In this document: positions 13,498 to 22,315 of the stretch, piece after piece
Layout of the letters: each line of letters opens with the position of its first letter
How positions within the stretch are numbered: position 1 is the first letter of the stretch
NCBI GenBank assembly: GCA_013375405.1
Contig: JABXJU010000036.1
Location: 1-26,056 of the forward strand
Direction of reading: 5' to 3'
Length of the DNA stretch: 26,056 nucleotides
Origin: Candidatus Helarchaeota archaeon
GTDB lineage: Archaea > Asgardarchaeota > Lokiarchaeia > Helarchaeales > HEL-GB-A
Translations under genes and position numbers: made by a program
Notes under the pieces: model-generated
The model's database searches: none
Told to the model about the DNA's origin: nothing
The model's input: only the letters and a program-made list of their open reading frames with translations

Positions 13498-14367
13498 TTA
13501 CCGAGTTATATAAGGGCTTAATTTGTTTTTTAAATCTTGTTGCTGCTCATCCGTGAGATCCATCAATGGTGGTCGTACAAGGCTTAAATGATATCCTCGA
13601 AGTGATAAAGCATATTTAATTGCTGCTCTGTTGGAAAATTGCTTAAGAATGCTTCTAATTTTCGATACTTTCTCTTGTGCCGCCTGAACTGCAGCTTTTT
13701 TTCCGGCAAGAAAATTTTCCTTAATCTCAAGTACATCCTTTGGGAAAGCGGTTGCAACAGCTGAAATACCCCCACGCGCTCCTTTTTCGAAGGATTGATA
13801 GATTAATGCATCACTCCCTGCATAAAGTGCGAGGTTTGGAAACTTTTTCATGAATATTTCCGTATTTTCTATTTTACCAGAGGAATCTTTTACCCCCACC
13901 AGATTTTCATGAGCTTTTAATTTCGTCAATAACTGAGGGGTTATCGACACTCCTGTATATTTTGGAATGTTATAAAGAATGATTGGGATGCGAGTGGCTT
14001 CAAATAATTGCTTAAAATAATTATATAATCCCACGGGATTGAGCTCTTTGAAATAATAGGGTGGCACGACTAATGCTTTATCGGCTAATCCTTCAGCAAA
14101 ATTGCATAATGCGATGGTTTCTTTCAAGCTAGCCCTGCCCGTTCCTGCAATTATCTCTAAACTTTCTGACTTTCTATCTGAAGCAAATTTTAATAGAGAT
14201 TTCACCTCTTCAAAGCTTAATGAAGCGAATTCTCCATTTGTTCCACATACAACCAACCCATCAATTTTCATCTGTGCTTGCCAAGTGATTAAATCTTCCA
14301 ACAAATTATAATCAATTTCTCTCTGCGTATCGAAGGGGGTAATGATAGCTGTAAAAATTGTGATCAT
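13498..14367 (-). CDS. DapA-family class-I aldolase/lyase
   Basis: A 289-residue TIM-barrel enzyme of the dihydrodipicolinate synthase/N-acetylneuraminate lyase family, which forms a Schiff base with pyruvate or a 2-keto acid. Visible are the carboxylate-binding GTNGE (42-46), the catalytic Tyr132 in YNIPKYTG and the Schiff-base Lys160 in VGVKDSSG. True DapA enzymes usually have GTTGE and an Arg after the YNxP motif; here Asn and Lys136-Tyr137 replace them. A 2-keto-3-deoxy-sugar-acid or related aldolase is therefore as likely as lysine synthesis. The start is set at the ATG at 14367 because AAGAGG lies 9 bases upstream and the family begins just before the TPF motif; an in-frame ATG at 14394 would add nine residues. 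It is transcribed away from ileS. Confidence 0.88.
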   Translation of the reverse strand: MITIFTAIITPFDTQREIDYNLLEDLITWQAQMKIDGLVVCGTNGEFASLSFEEVKSLLKFASDRKSESLEIIAGTGRASLKETIALCNFAEGLADKALVVPPYYFKELNPVGLYNYFKQLFEATRIPIILYNIPKYTGVSITPQLLTKLKAHENLVGVKDSSGKIENTEIFMKKFPNLALYAGSDALIYQSFEKGARGGISAVATAFPKDVLEIKENFLAGKKAAVQAAQEKVSKIRSILKQFSNRAAIKYALSLRGYHLSLVRPPLMDLTDEQQQDLKNKLSPYITR

Positions 14368-14544
14368 CGAACAAAACCTCTTGTTATAATTCATCAGAAC
14401 ATTTAAGAATAATTATGATTTTTTATTTTCTAACGATTTCAAGGTGTTATAATGAGGGTTTGTTTTATTATCGAATAAGGAACTATTTTTTAAAAAATCA
14501 GAGAACCCTCCGCATAATTCTACACTTCTAAGAGGTGAGTGTAA

Positions 14545-17523
14545 ATGACGGTAAAGGAACTGCCAAAAAAAGTGAGTTTCAAAGAGCTAGAAGAACGAAT
14601 TTTGAAGTTTTGGGATGATAAAAAGATATTCGATAAAACTTGGAAACAAATGGAAGGTTTACCGGATTGGAAATTTATCGATGGCCCCCCTTATACGACA
14701 GGTAGTATCCATTTGGGAACTGCTTGGAATAAAATACTGAAAGATGTCGTCATTCGTTATAAAATGTTAGGTAAACAGAATTTAGTACGAATAAATCCAG
14801 GATACGACATGCATGGACTTCCAATCGAGGTTATTGTTGAAAAAGAGCTGAACATAACCAATAAAAAACAAATAGAAGTAGAATATGGTATTGAACAATT
14901 TATCGACCGGTGCAGGGAGTTTGCAATTACGAATTTATGGAAGATGAACGCCCAATTCAAGCGCCTAGGGTGTTTTTATGATTGGGAAAAGCCTTACATG
15001 ACGATACATAATAGATATATTGAAGGGATCTGGTGGGTCTTAAAGAACGCATGGGATAAAGGGTACCTCTTTAAGGGCGTAAAACCGCTTAATACATGCC
15101 CACGTTGCGAAACGGCGCTCGCAAAACATGAATTTGAATATGACAATGTAGAAGATTATGCACTATTCGTCAAATTTCCTCTAAAAGATAAGAAGAATGA
15201 ATATTTAATCATTTTCACCACCACCCCTTGGACTTTACCGGCAAATCTCGCTATAATGGTTCATCCCACCTTTGAATACGTAAAGTGTAAGGTTGAGGAT
15301 GAAATTTGGATAGTCGCAAAGAAGCTTACCACATTTATCGTCGCAACCTTAGACAAAAAGTTCGAGATTATTGAAGAAATTTTAGGTGAAGAATTAGAGG
15401 GGCTTAGATATAAATTTCCCCTTGCAGAAGAAGTTCCTAGGAACGTAGCTTTTGAAAAAGAGAATAAGAAAGTGCATACAATAGTCTTAACTGAAGAATT
15501 TGTGACGCTTGAGAAAGGTGGTACTGGCCTGGTTCATTGTGCTCCAGGGCATGGGATAGAGGATTTCACGGCAGCAGGCCCTAGTACAAAATACGCGATT
15601 CCTGCCTTCTCTCCATTAAACGCTTCTGGAAAATTCACGGAAGAGGGTGGCAAATATAAAGGCAAATTCATCAAAGATGCTGATTTAATAATAATCGAAG
15701 ATCTAAAAAAGAAGGGTTTGCTCCTCTCTGATAAGAGATTAGAGCACGAATATGCTCATTGCTGGAGATGCAAAAGTGCATTGATATATCGAACTATTCC
15801 TCAATGGTTTTTCAAGATGACTGCCTTGAATGACCTTATGGTTGAGGAAAATCTAAAGATCTTTTGGCAACCTGAATTCGCGGGTCGCTGGTTTGAAAGT
15901 TGGATTAAAAATTTGATGGATTGGTGTATTAGCCGCCAAAGATATTGGGGCACTCCATTGTCAATTTGGGAATGTGACAAATGTGATGATGTTGAGGTTA
16001 TTGGGTCTGTTGAAGAATTGAAAGAAAAAGCTGGAAAAGTTCCTGATGATTTGCATAGACCATGGATTGATGAGGTGACTTGGAAGTGCAAATGCGGTGG
16101 AACTAAAAAAAGGATACCTGATGTGCTTGATGTTTGGTTAGACAGTGGCTCAGGGATGTGGAGCGCCTATGCTGCCGTTGATCGTCTAGCAAATTACGAT
16201 GATTGGAAAATCGGCGATTTCATATTGGAAGGAAAAGATCAAATTCGTGGCTGGTTCAATACTCTTACCAGCTCAAGCGTCGTTTCTACTCAACAGCGAG
16301 CATTTAATGCCTGCTACATGCATGGATTCGTCATGGATGAAGAAGGACGCCCAATGAGCAAATCCTTAGGTAATGTTATTGCCCCAGAAGAACTAATTGA
16401 TCAATATGGGTCTGAATCCTTTCGATTCTATGGCGTAAGAAGTACTGCTCCAGGCGAAGATATGAAATTCGTGATGAGCGAATTGAAAGATACCTTCAGA
16501 CAACTCAATATTCTCTATAATACTTATGTCTTTGCAACGACTTTCATGAAAATGGCCAACTTTGAAATTGAAAGTACTTTTGACAATCTAGACCTTAAAC
16601 CGGAAGATTCTTGGATGCTCTCAAAAATAAACAGCCTCAATAAAAACCTTACCGAACTTCTAGAAGAATATGCTTTACCAAAAGTGCCAAAAGTATTACA
16701 AAATTTTATCCTTGATGATTTAAGTCGATGGTATATCCGTATCATACGGGATCGAATAAACCGTAATGCTCCAGAAAAGACGAAAAAAGCAGCATTAAAC
16801 ACTTTATACTACATATTAAGAAAACTACTGCTATTAGCTCACCCCGTTATTCCATTTTTAACTGAAGAATTATATCAATATTTAGTCGTTCCTCTTGAGA
16901 AAGGCGCTCCAGAAAGCATACAACTGAAAAAATGGCCAGAAGCTGATGACAAATTAATTAACAAAGATTTAGAGAACGCCATGGAACAAGCTAAACAAAC
17001 TGTTGAAACCTTACTAGCAATACGACAGGAGAAAAATGTAAAATTACGATATCCCTGCTTACAAGCACTTATCCAATTAAAACAGGAAGTCCCCTTATTA
17101 GAAGAGCTATTAGATATCATCTCAAACCAAGCGAATGTAAAAACTACAGAAATTGTCAAGAAAATAGGTAAATCTAGGTTTTTTGCTCTTCATGAGATCT
17201 CAAGTGCAATTGTGGTATTAGATTTACAAGAAACTGATGAATTAAAGGTTGAAAGAATAGTTCGCGAGCTTCAAAGACATATTCAGCAAACAAGGAAAAA
17301 GAACAAGTTTCATGTGAAGGAGTTCATTGATATTGTTATAACTTGTAATAATGAAGGATTGATTTCCTCACTAGAGAAATATAAAACCGAACTTCAACAA
17401 AAAATTGGCGCTAGAACTTTTGAAATTTCCACGAAATTACCCGATAAAGCTAAAAATTGGAAAATTAAAGGTAGATTAACAAGTGAAGACGTGAAATTTG
17501 AATTCCGTTTTCAAAAAGCATAA
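14545..17523 (+). CDS. ileS: Isoleucyl-tRNA synthetase
   Basis: A 992-residue class-Ia synthetase that charges tRNA-Ile. The HIGH-type signature is GSIHLGTAWNKILKD (HLGT at 56-59), the KMSKS loop is RPMSKSLGN (MSKS 604-607), and the editing CP1 domain has TTPWTLPAN. WCISRQRYWGTPL and DVWLDSGSGMW are diagnostic for the Ile/Val/Leu group, and NKILKD and YDMHGLPIE favour Ile. Several Cys pairs occur (CPRC, CDKC, CKC) in the zinc-finger-like insertions. The C-terminal anticodon-binding helical domain and a short alpha/beta tail complete it; length is normal for archaea. GAGGTGAG (14532-14539) lies 5 bases before the ATG, the strongest ribosome site in the window. Confidence 0.96.
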   Translation: MTVKELPKKVSFKELEERILKFWDDKKIFDKTWKQMEGLPDWKFIDGPPYTTGSIHLGTAWNKILKDVVIRYKMLGKQNLVRINPGYDMHGLPIEVIVEKELNITNKKQIEVEYGIEQFIDRCREFAITNLWKMNAQFKRLGCFYDWEKPYMTIHNRYIEGIWWVLKNAWDKGYLFKGVKPLNTCPRCETALAKHEFEYDNVEDYALFVKFPLKDKKNEYLIIFTTTPWTLPANLAIMVHPTFEYVKCKVEDEIWIVAKKLTTFIVATLDKKFEIIEEILGEELEGLRYKFPLAEEVPRNVAFEKENKKVHTIVLTEEFVTLEKGGTGLVHCAPGHGIEDFTAAGPSTKYAIPAFSPLNASGKFTEEGGKYKGKFIKDADLIIIEDLKKKGLLLSDKRLEHEYAHCWRCKSALIYRTIPQWFFKMTALNDLMVEENLKIFWQPEFAGRWFESWIKNLMDWCISRQRYWGTPLSIWECDKCDDVEVIGSVEELKEKAGKVPDDLHRPWIDEVTWKCKCGGTKKRIPDVLDVWLDSGSGMWSAYAAVDRLANYDDWKIGDFILEGKDQIRGWFNTLTSSSVVSTQQRAFNACYMHGFVMDEEGRPMSKSLGNVIAPEELIDQYGSESFRFYGVRSTAPGEDMKFVMSELKDTFRQLNILYNTYVFATTFMKMANFEIESTFDNLDLKPEDSWMLSKINSLNKNLTELLEEYALPKVPKVLQNFILDDLSRWYIRIIRDRINRNAPEKTKKAALNTLYYILRKLLLLAHPVIPFLTEELYQYLVVPLEKGAPESIQLKKWPEADDKLINKDLENAMEQAKQTVETLLAIRQEKNVKLRYPCLQALIQLKQEVPLLEELLDIISNQANVKTTEIVKKIGKSRFFALHEISSAIVVLDLQETDELKVERIVRELQRHIQQTRKKNKFHVKEFIDIVITCNNEGLISSLEKYKTELQQKIGARTFEISTKLPDKAKNWKIKGRLTSEDVKFEFRFQKA

Positions 17524-17538
17524 AATACCTTTCAACCA

Positions 17539-17554
17539 TTTTTCTCTTTTTTTT
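17539..17554 (+). terminator. T-rich terminator after ileS
   Basis: TTTTTCTCTTTTTTTT follows the ileS stop by about 16 bases, in the short gap before the convergent membrane-protein gene. A T run of this length is a typical archaeal termination signal. Confidence 0.55.
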
Positions 17555-17562
17555 CGATTCAG

Positions 17563-18120
17563 CTAAACAAGGAAAATTTCAAAAACTAAAATAAAAATTG
17601 AGATTGCTAATGCTCCGATGGCAAAAAAGAGAAGGCGTGTTCCATAAAAGACGTATCGCATTTTCTTTTGTAATATTGTGGCAATTTGATAGATAATTTC
17701 AGCATAATGTCTATCATTTTCTTCTTTTGAGAGATTATGTAATTTGAGAAATTCTTGAATAAATTGATCTCGTGTATGTTGAGTGATGTGTGAATAAAGC
17801 GGTTGGAGGGTTCGTGTAGTTGCTTGGAACGTTCGAGGGCGAAGTGCTAAAATCCCAAAAGTGATAGCAATGACATTAAAAATAACTGAGATAGAAAACC
17901 CAAAAGCGATTGGCATTACATTTGCCTCGAGATTAATGATATTTGCAAGCAAAAAAGCGGTAATAAGAATACTTTGACCAGCAATTAAAATAAGGGTTGA
18001 AGCTTTCGAATCCGAAATACGTGTTAACTCAAAATTTAACGTGTAATACAGATCTGTTACTTTATGATCAACTTTATTTTCGCCAACATTCTCTCCAACA
18101 GATATTTTTTCTTCTGACAT
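17563..18120 (-). CDS. PycTM-like (Pycsar effector family) membrane protein
   Basis: A 185-residue protein with three hydrophobic helices (about 41-60, 70-92, 160-184). Its layout matches the PycTM/DUF5706 group: an amphipathic N-terminal helix ending in SDSKAS (36-41) at the start of TM1, a TM2 that ends in ALRPR (92-96), a polar helical segment, and a third helix preceded by 'IATILQKKMRYV'. In bacteria such proteins bind cyclic pyrimidine nucleotides and disrupt the membrane during phage infection. Here no uridylate or cytidylate cyclase gene is adjacent, so a signalling or defence role is inferred from resemblance alone. AGGATG lies 4 bases before the ATG. It is divergent from the CoM/Hdr cluster and convergent with ileS. 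Confidence 0.72.
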   Translation of the reverse strand: MSEEKISVGENVGENKVDHKVTDLYYTLNFELTRISDSKASTLILIAGQSILITAFLLANIINLEANVMPIAFGFSISVIFNVIAITFGILALRPRTFQATTRTLQPLYSHITQHTRDQFIQEFLKLHNLSKEENDRHYAEIIYQIATILQKKMRYVFYGTRLLFFAIGALAISIFILVFEIFLV

Positions 18121-18210
18121 GAATCATCCTATCAATTTAGCAAATAGTTGAAATTAAGTACAGACTGCAATTAATAACGAAAAATTCGTCAATAATCACA
18201 TAATAACATT

Positions 18211-18222
18211 ATTATTTAAAGG
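18211..18222 (+). promoter_or_regulatory. TATA box for the CoM/Hdr gene cluster
   Basis: TATTATTTAAAG is the best TATA-like element in the 205-base divergent gap. It predicts a transcript start near 18245 and a leader of about 80 bases before the cysteate synthase ATG. Confidence 0.4.
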
Positions 18223-18281
18223 TTAAGACTAGTTGTAATGGTGACTAAGAAGAGGAATAAAACAAAATTAGAGAAGGATTC

Positions 18282-18311
18282 ATGAATACGATGAATTTTC
18301 TTACTTTGTAG
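18282..18311 (+). other. Nine-codon leader frame before cysteate synthase
   Basis: ATG at 18282 opens MNTMNFLTL and stops at TAG (18309-18311). A good ribosome site, GAGAAGGA (18271-18278), lies 3 bases before it, better than the one for the real gene (AGGTG, 18310-18314). A second tiny frame, MTEYG (18316-18333), overlaps the cysteate synthase start. It could be a leader peptide affecting translation, or chance. Confidence 0.25.
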
Positions 18312-18325
18312 GTGTATGACGGAAT

Positions 18326-19597
18326 ATGGGTAAATATCGGCTTTACTGTCCGTATTGTGATAGTTATTTAGACGAATACTATACATTAAATTGTCTAAAG
18401 CATTCCGTTTTAATACGAACTGTATATGACGACAAGAAATTCAATGTACAAAACTTACCTGGTATTTGGAAATACATTAATTGGCTACCTGTTCAAACTC
18501 CATTACACATTGATAGTGGTCCCTTAACTTATAAGAGTGAGAGTTTAGCTAAGGAGTTTGGATTAGATTCTTTATTCATTAGTTTTAATGGATACTGGCC
18601 AGAACGTGGAGCAAATGTCAAATCATGTACTTTCAAAGAATATGAAGCATTAATGACTCTTCCGAGAGTAGTTGAAACTGGAAATAAGGGAGTTTATATT
18701 GCTTCAGCTGGAAATACTGCTAGATCATTCGCCTATATATCTCAATTAACGCAGATTCCCGTTATATTAATTATTCCACAGGAAAATATTGATATATTTT
18801 GGGTCCCCGAACCTAATACTGAATCAATAAAATTAATAACTCTTAAAGAAGGAAACGATTATACTGAGGCATGTAGATTAGCGACTCGAATAATGGGGCA
18901 GGTATCGGAAATGTCAGGTTATGTTCCAGAAGGTGGTGTCAGAAATGTGGCTCGTAGAGATGGAATGTCTGCTGTACTCTATGATTGTGTCCATTTTTTC
19001 AAAAAGATCCCCCAATATTATTTTCAAGCCATCGGAAGTGGAACTGGTGCAATTTCTGTATGGGAAGCTGCACTACGTTTCCGTGAGGATGGTCGATTTG
19101 GAACTCACCTTCCTAGATTACATTTAAGCCAGAATAATCCTTATCAACCAATGGTTAATGCATGGGCCTTAAAATCTAGAGCAATAATACCTGCGAGAGA
19201 CATGCCAAATGCAAAAAATCAGATACAACAAGTTCATGCAAAAATGCTAACTAATCGTTCTCCCCCCTATGGTATTCCAGGTGGTGTCTTCGATGCTTTA
19301 AATGATACTAATGGGGCAATGTATGGAATCACGAATGATGAACTTCATAAAGCTAAAAAACTATTTCTAGATCTAGAAGGGATAGATATTGTCCCTGAGG
19401 CTGCAGTGGCCGTTGCCAGCCTTCAAAAAGCAATTGAGCAGAAAACCATCAATGAAAATGATTCTATTCTCCTCAATATCACAGGTGGTGGTATAAAACG
19501 ATTAAAAGAAGATATGGATGTCTATTCTATACCCCCCGTTTTAACTTTAGACAGTGCTGATGTTGCACTTGATGAAATTATGGAACTATTACAATGA
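18326..19597 (+). CDS. Cysteate synthase (threonine-synthase-like, PLP-dependent)
   Basis: A 423-residue fold-type-II PLP enzyme. Cysteate synthase converts O-phosphoserine and sulfite to L-cysteate, the first dedicated step of coenzyme M synthesis in Methanosarcina-type archaea; it evolved from threonine synthase. Visible: an N-terminal CPYC with a third Cys (C8, C11, C23), the PLP lysine K104 in TFKEYEA, the substrate loop ASAGNTAR (126-133), and the phosphate-binding GSGTG (about 237-241). 'FNGYWPERGA' before the lysine, rather than the threonine synthase pattern, favours cysteate synthase, and the next gene (comDE) confirms the pathway. Threonine synthase is the main alternative. Its last four bases overlap the comDE start. 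Confidence 0.86.
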   Translation: MGKYRLYCPYCDSYLDEYYTLNCLKHSVLIRTVYDDKKFNVQNLPGIWKYINWLPVQTPLHIDSGPLTYKSESLAKEFGLDSLFISFNGYWPERGANVKSCTFKEYEALMTLPRVVETGNKGVYIASAGNTARSFAYISQLTQIPVILIIPQENIDIFWVPEPNTESIKLITLKEGNDYTEACRLATRIMGQVSEMSGYVPEGGVRNVARRDGMSAVLYDCVHFFKKIPQYYFQAIGSGTGAISVWEAALRFREDGRFGTHLPRLHLSQNNPYQPMVNAWALKSRAIIPARDMPNAKNQIQQVHAKMLTNRSPPYGIPGGVFDALNDTNGAMYGITNDELHKAKKLFLDLEGIDIVPEAAVAVASLQKAIEQKTINENDSILLNITGGGIKRLKEDMDVYSIPPVLTLDSADVALDEIMELLQ

Positions 19598-20724
19598 CTC
19601 CAGAAGAACAAGTTATTGAAATTTTGAAAAAAAATCAAATTGAATATATTTTTTCTGTACCTTGTGCGAAAATTCGGAATTTACTCATCTTATGCACACA
19701 AAACTTCAAACACATTCCATTAACTCGCGAGGAAGAAGCAATCGGCGTTATAACAGGGGCTTATTTAGCAGGTTCCCACCGATCGGCCCTCCTCATGCAA
19801 AGCGGAGGTCTTGGAAACTCAATTAATGCCTTACTATCCTTAGCGGTACTACATAAGATACCTATTCCAATGCTCATAAGTTGGCGTGGAATTTATAAAG
19901 AGAAAATTATTGCCCAATATGCAATGGGACAGCACATAACGCGCTTGTTTGAGGCATCAGACATTCCCTATATTGAAATACACAATGAAGAAAATCTCTC
20001 TGAATTGGACAGTGCTCTTCAACAATCTTTCGAGCACGAAACACCGTATGGCATTCTCCTCAGTCCAAAAGTCTGGGAAAATAGTAAATTACAACCCTTA
20101 GAAATAAAATATCCATCCCGCGAACGTGTATCTGAGATTCATTTTGTTAAAGGTCTGAAAAAACCTACTCTAACAAGGTTTGAAATTCTTCAAGGACTCC
20201 AATCATTTCTCACCGGTAAAATTGTCATCTCTAATCTTGGATTTCCGAGTAAGGAATTATACGCCGTTTGTGATCAAGCTTCTAACTTTTACATGACTGG
20301 GAGTTTTGGAATGGTTTCTCTCATTGGCCTTGGGTTTGCCATGAATGTACCTGATGAGGTTATCGTGATTGATGGTGATGGCAGTATTTTAACCAATCCA
20401 AATGCTCTCTGCACAATTAGTCAAGTTCGTCCTAAAAATCTGACAATACTCGCAATTGATAATGGCACTCACGGGTCAACTGGAAACCAGCTAACTCCTG
20501 CATACAGCCAAATCGATTTGGAACTAATTGCGCGTAGTTTTGGAATTCAACAAACTGGTAATGCATATACCAGCGAGGAAGTAATAAAGGCATACAAGAC
20601 CCTCGAAATAGGACCCAAATTCATTCAAGTATATACCAAACCATTTAATACAGCGGTTGAACCAATCCCCATGACTCCTCTACAAATTAAAAAACGCTTT
20701 ATGGAATTCATTCAGAAAACCTAA
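19594..20724 (+). CDS. comDE: Sulfopyruvate decarboxylase, ComD-ComE fusion
   Basis: A 376-residue thiamine-diphosphate enzyme that decarboxylates sulfopyruvate to sulfoacetaldehyde in coenzyme M synthesis. The N-terminal half (about 1-180) is ComD: SVPCAKI and the activating glutamates in TREEEAIGVITGAYLAG (44-60). The C-terminal half (about 190-376) is ComE, with the ThDP/Mg motif GDGSILTNPNAL (261-272) and the later asparagine in LAIDNGTHGSTGNQ. In many methanogens the two are separate genes; the fused form is known in Methanosarcina. Phosphonopyruvate decarboxylase is the nearest alternative but the neighbour, cysteate synthase, argues against it. The ATG overlaps the previous stop (ATGA), and HdrC follows after 19 bases. 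Confidence 0.9.
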   Translation: MTPEEQVIEILKKNQIEYIFSVPCAKIRNLLILCTQNFKHIPLTREEEAIGVITGAYLAGSHRSALLMQSGGLGNSINALLSLAVLHKIPIPMLISWRGIYKEKIIAQYAMGQHITRLFEASDIPYIEIHNEENLSELDSALQQSFEHETPYGILLSPKVWENSKLQPLEIKYPSRERVSEIHFVKGLKKPTLTRFEILQGLQSFLTGKIVISNLGFPSKELYAVCDQASNFYMTGSFGMVSLIGLGFAMNVPDEVIVIDGDGSILTNPNALCTISQVRPKNLTILAIDNGTHGSTGNQLTPAYSQIDLELIARSFGIQQTGNAYTSEEVIKAYKTLEIGPKFIQVYTKPFNTAVEPIPMTPLQIKKRFMEFIQKT

Positions 20725-20743
20725 ATATATAAGTGAAGTAACC

Positions 20744-21364
20744 TTGATTAAAAAGCAGAAAGCAATTCGCTTTGACTCTACATTTCTTAAAAAAATTCTA
20801 AATGATGTTCGAATCCCCAAGAAAATTGGTTTGAAAAAATGTATCCAATGTGGAAATTGCACAAGCGCTTGTCCTGCAGCTCGATATACATCTTATCGCC
20901 CACGAAAATTTATACACGACATATTAACAAATCAAAAAGAAAAAATTCTTGAATCTGAGGATCTCTGGTACTGCTTTTCCTGTTTTTCCTGTAATTTAAG
21001 ATGTCCTCGAAGTAATAATCCTGGTATATTAATTCACGTAATCCGGAATCATGCTCTTTTACAGGGATATGGTTGGAAGAAAGTGCTACCTTTCAAAAAT
21101 TATTTGATTAGTCTCATGAATTTTGGATTGGGACTTACTCCCTTTTCTGTACCTACCGAACTTTTTGAAGAAGAACTAGGAGCGCAATGGAAAAAAATGA
21201 GACAAAACCTACCTGAACTTTTGAAACAGTTGGGGATGAACCCAGTTGCTCCACGAGAACTTCCCCAAGATGCACGAAACCAAATAAAAAAGATATTAGA
21301 ATTAGCAGGAATAAATCAAAAACTTAAAAAATTCGAGAATATGGAACAGGATTTGGAACAATGA
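20744..21364 (+). CDS. hdrC: Heterodisulfide reductase subunit C
   Basis: A 206-residue iron-sulfur protein that relays electrons from HdrA to HdrB in the cytoplasmic Hdr complex. Two [4Fe-4S] motifs are seen: CIQCGNCTSACP (C33, C36, C39, C43) and CFSCFSCNLRCP (C77, C80, C83, C87). The remaining C-terminal part is helical and ends in an acidic tail. The start is a TTG with AAGTGAAG about 6 bases upstream; no in-frame ATG exists before the first cluster. The last four bases overlap the hdrB start, so the subunits are made together. The pairing with CoM genes supports a CoM-S-S-CoB role over the generic HdrC-like proteins of sulfate reducers. Confidence 0.93.
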   Translation: MIKKQKAIRFDSTFLKKILNDVRIPKKIGLKKCIQCGNCTSACPAARYTSYRPRKFIHDILTNQKEKILESEDLWYCFSCFSCNLRCPRSNNPGILIHVIRNHALLQGYGWKKVLPFKNYLISLMNFGLGLTPFSVPTELFEEELGAQWKKMRQNLPELLKQLGMNPVAPRELPQDARNQIKKILELAGINQKLKKFENMEQDLEQ

Positions 21365-22287
21365 ATAAAACGATACCAAAAAATGGATTCTATCTGTTCA
21401 AAAGTTGTTTCATTGGATTGGAATATCCTGGTGCTGAAAGTTCTACAAGATTCGTTTTTGACAAACTAGGTATAGATTATTATGATGATCCTCGCCAATC
21501 TTGTTGTACTGGTATGGGTGTAAATGTAGATGTGGTATCTCCTTTGGTTACCGTTCTTCTAGCTGCCCGAAATTTCACCTTAGCCCATCAGTCTGGTCAT
21601 CCTTATTTTGCAACGCTATGTTCTACGTGTTATGGAACTAATAAAGAAGCATGTGAATGGATGAAAGAAAATCCCAAACTGTTTAAACAGGTGAAAGATA
21701 TACTCTCTCAAGTGGGATTGGAACTAAAAAAAGATTATCTAAACCCTAATAATATTTTTCATGCTTGTGAAGTTTTCTATCGATGGAAAGATGAGATTAA
21801 GGATCAAGTCGTAGTTGATTTTAAGGATATATGCATTGCAACACATCATGGATGCCATTTTTATAAAATGTTCCCTGATGCCGTGGTAGGCGATCCGGAA
21901 TATGTTCAGGTTTTGGATGAACTCATGAAAATCATCGGAGCAGAATCAGTTTCTTGGTACCCAGAAAAGAATCTATGTTGTGGTTCTGGATTTCGCCACC
22001 GTTTCTTAAGTCCTGAAATTTCCCGAGCTGCTGCCCTTGATAAATTGATAAGCATTAAAAATGTAGGTGTTGAAATCCTCATCAATATGTGTCCGATGTG
22101 TGCATTCCAATTTGATAGGTCTGATGCACTCATCGAGAAATTTATGGCCAAAAAAATTGGAATAGTTCATCTCAACATCGCGCAACTTCTTGCACTAAGT
22201 ATGGGTGCTGATCCTTACGCGGTCGTAGGTGTTCAAACTCATTCTGTAAAAGTCGAACCAATATTAAAAAAGTTAAAAATTATTTAA
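21361..22287 (+). CDS. hdrB: Heterodisulfide reductase subunit B
   Basis: A 308-residue catalytic subunit that reduces CoM-S-S-CoB at two non-cubane [4Fe-4S] clusters bound by CCG domains. First domain: C16, C48-C49 (SCCTGMG) and C87/C90 (LCSTCYG). Second domain: C165 (HHGCHF), C206-C207 (LCCGSGF) and C244/C247 (MCPMCAF). All expected ligands are present, so the enzyme should be active. Length is normal. It overlaps hdrC by four bases and is followed by hdrA after 28 bases. There is no membrane segment, so it belongs to the soluble HdrABC form and not HdrDE. Confidence 0.95.
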   Translation: MNKTIPKNGFYLFKSCFIGLEYPGAESSTRFVFDKLGIDYYDDPRQSCCTGMGVNVDVVSPLVTVLLAARNFTLAHQSGHPYFATLCSTCYGTNKEACEWMKENPKLFKQVKDILSQVGLELKKDYLNPNNIFHACEVFYRWKDEIKDQVVVDFKDICIATHHGCHFYKMFPDAVVGDPEYVQVLDELMKIIGAESVSWYPEKNLCCGSGFRHRFLSPEISRAAALDKLISIKNVGVEILINMCPMCAFQFDRSDALIEKFMAKKIGIVHLNIAQLLALSMGADPYAVVGVQTHSVKVEPILKKLKII

Positions 22288-22315
22288 TATTTAATAAAAT
22301 AAATAGGTTAGAATA

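Noticed and set aside
14757..17159. Several minus-strand frames of 67-96 codons inside ileS
   Set aside because: They lie wholly within a clear essential gene and have biased Ser/Cys/Phe content typical of antisense frames.
18326..19597. Plain threonine synthase
   Set aside because: The fold is shared, but the FNGYWPERGA segment and the overlap with comDE favour cysteate synthase; a tree would settle it.
19594..20724. Phosphonopyruvate decarboxylase or acetolactate synthase
   Set aside because: The size and the short fused alpha/beta layout fit ComDE, no FAD-type middle domain is present, and the pathway neighbours agree.
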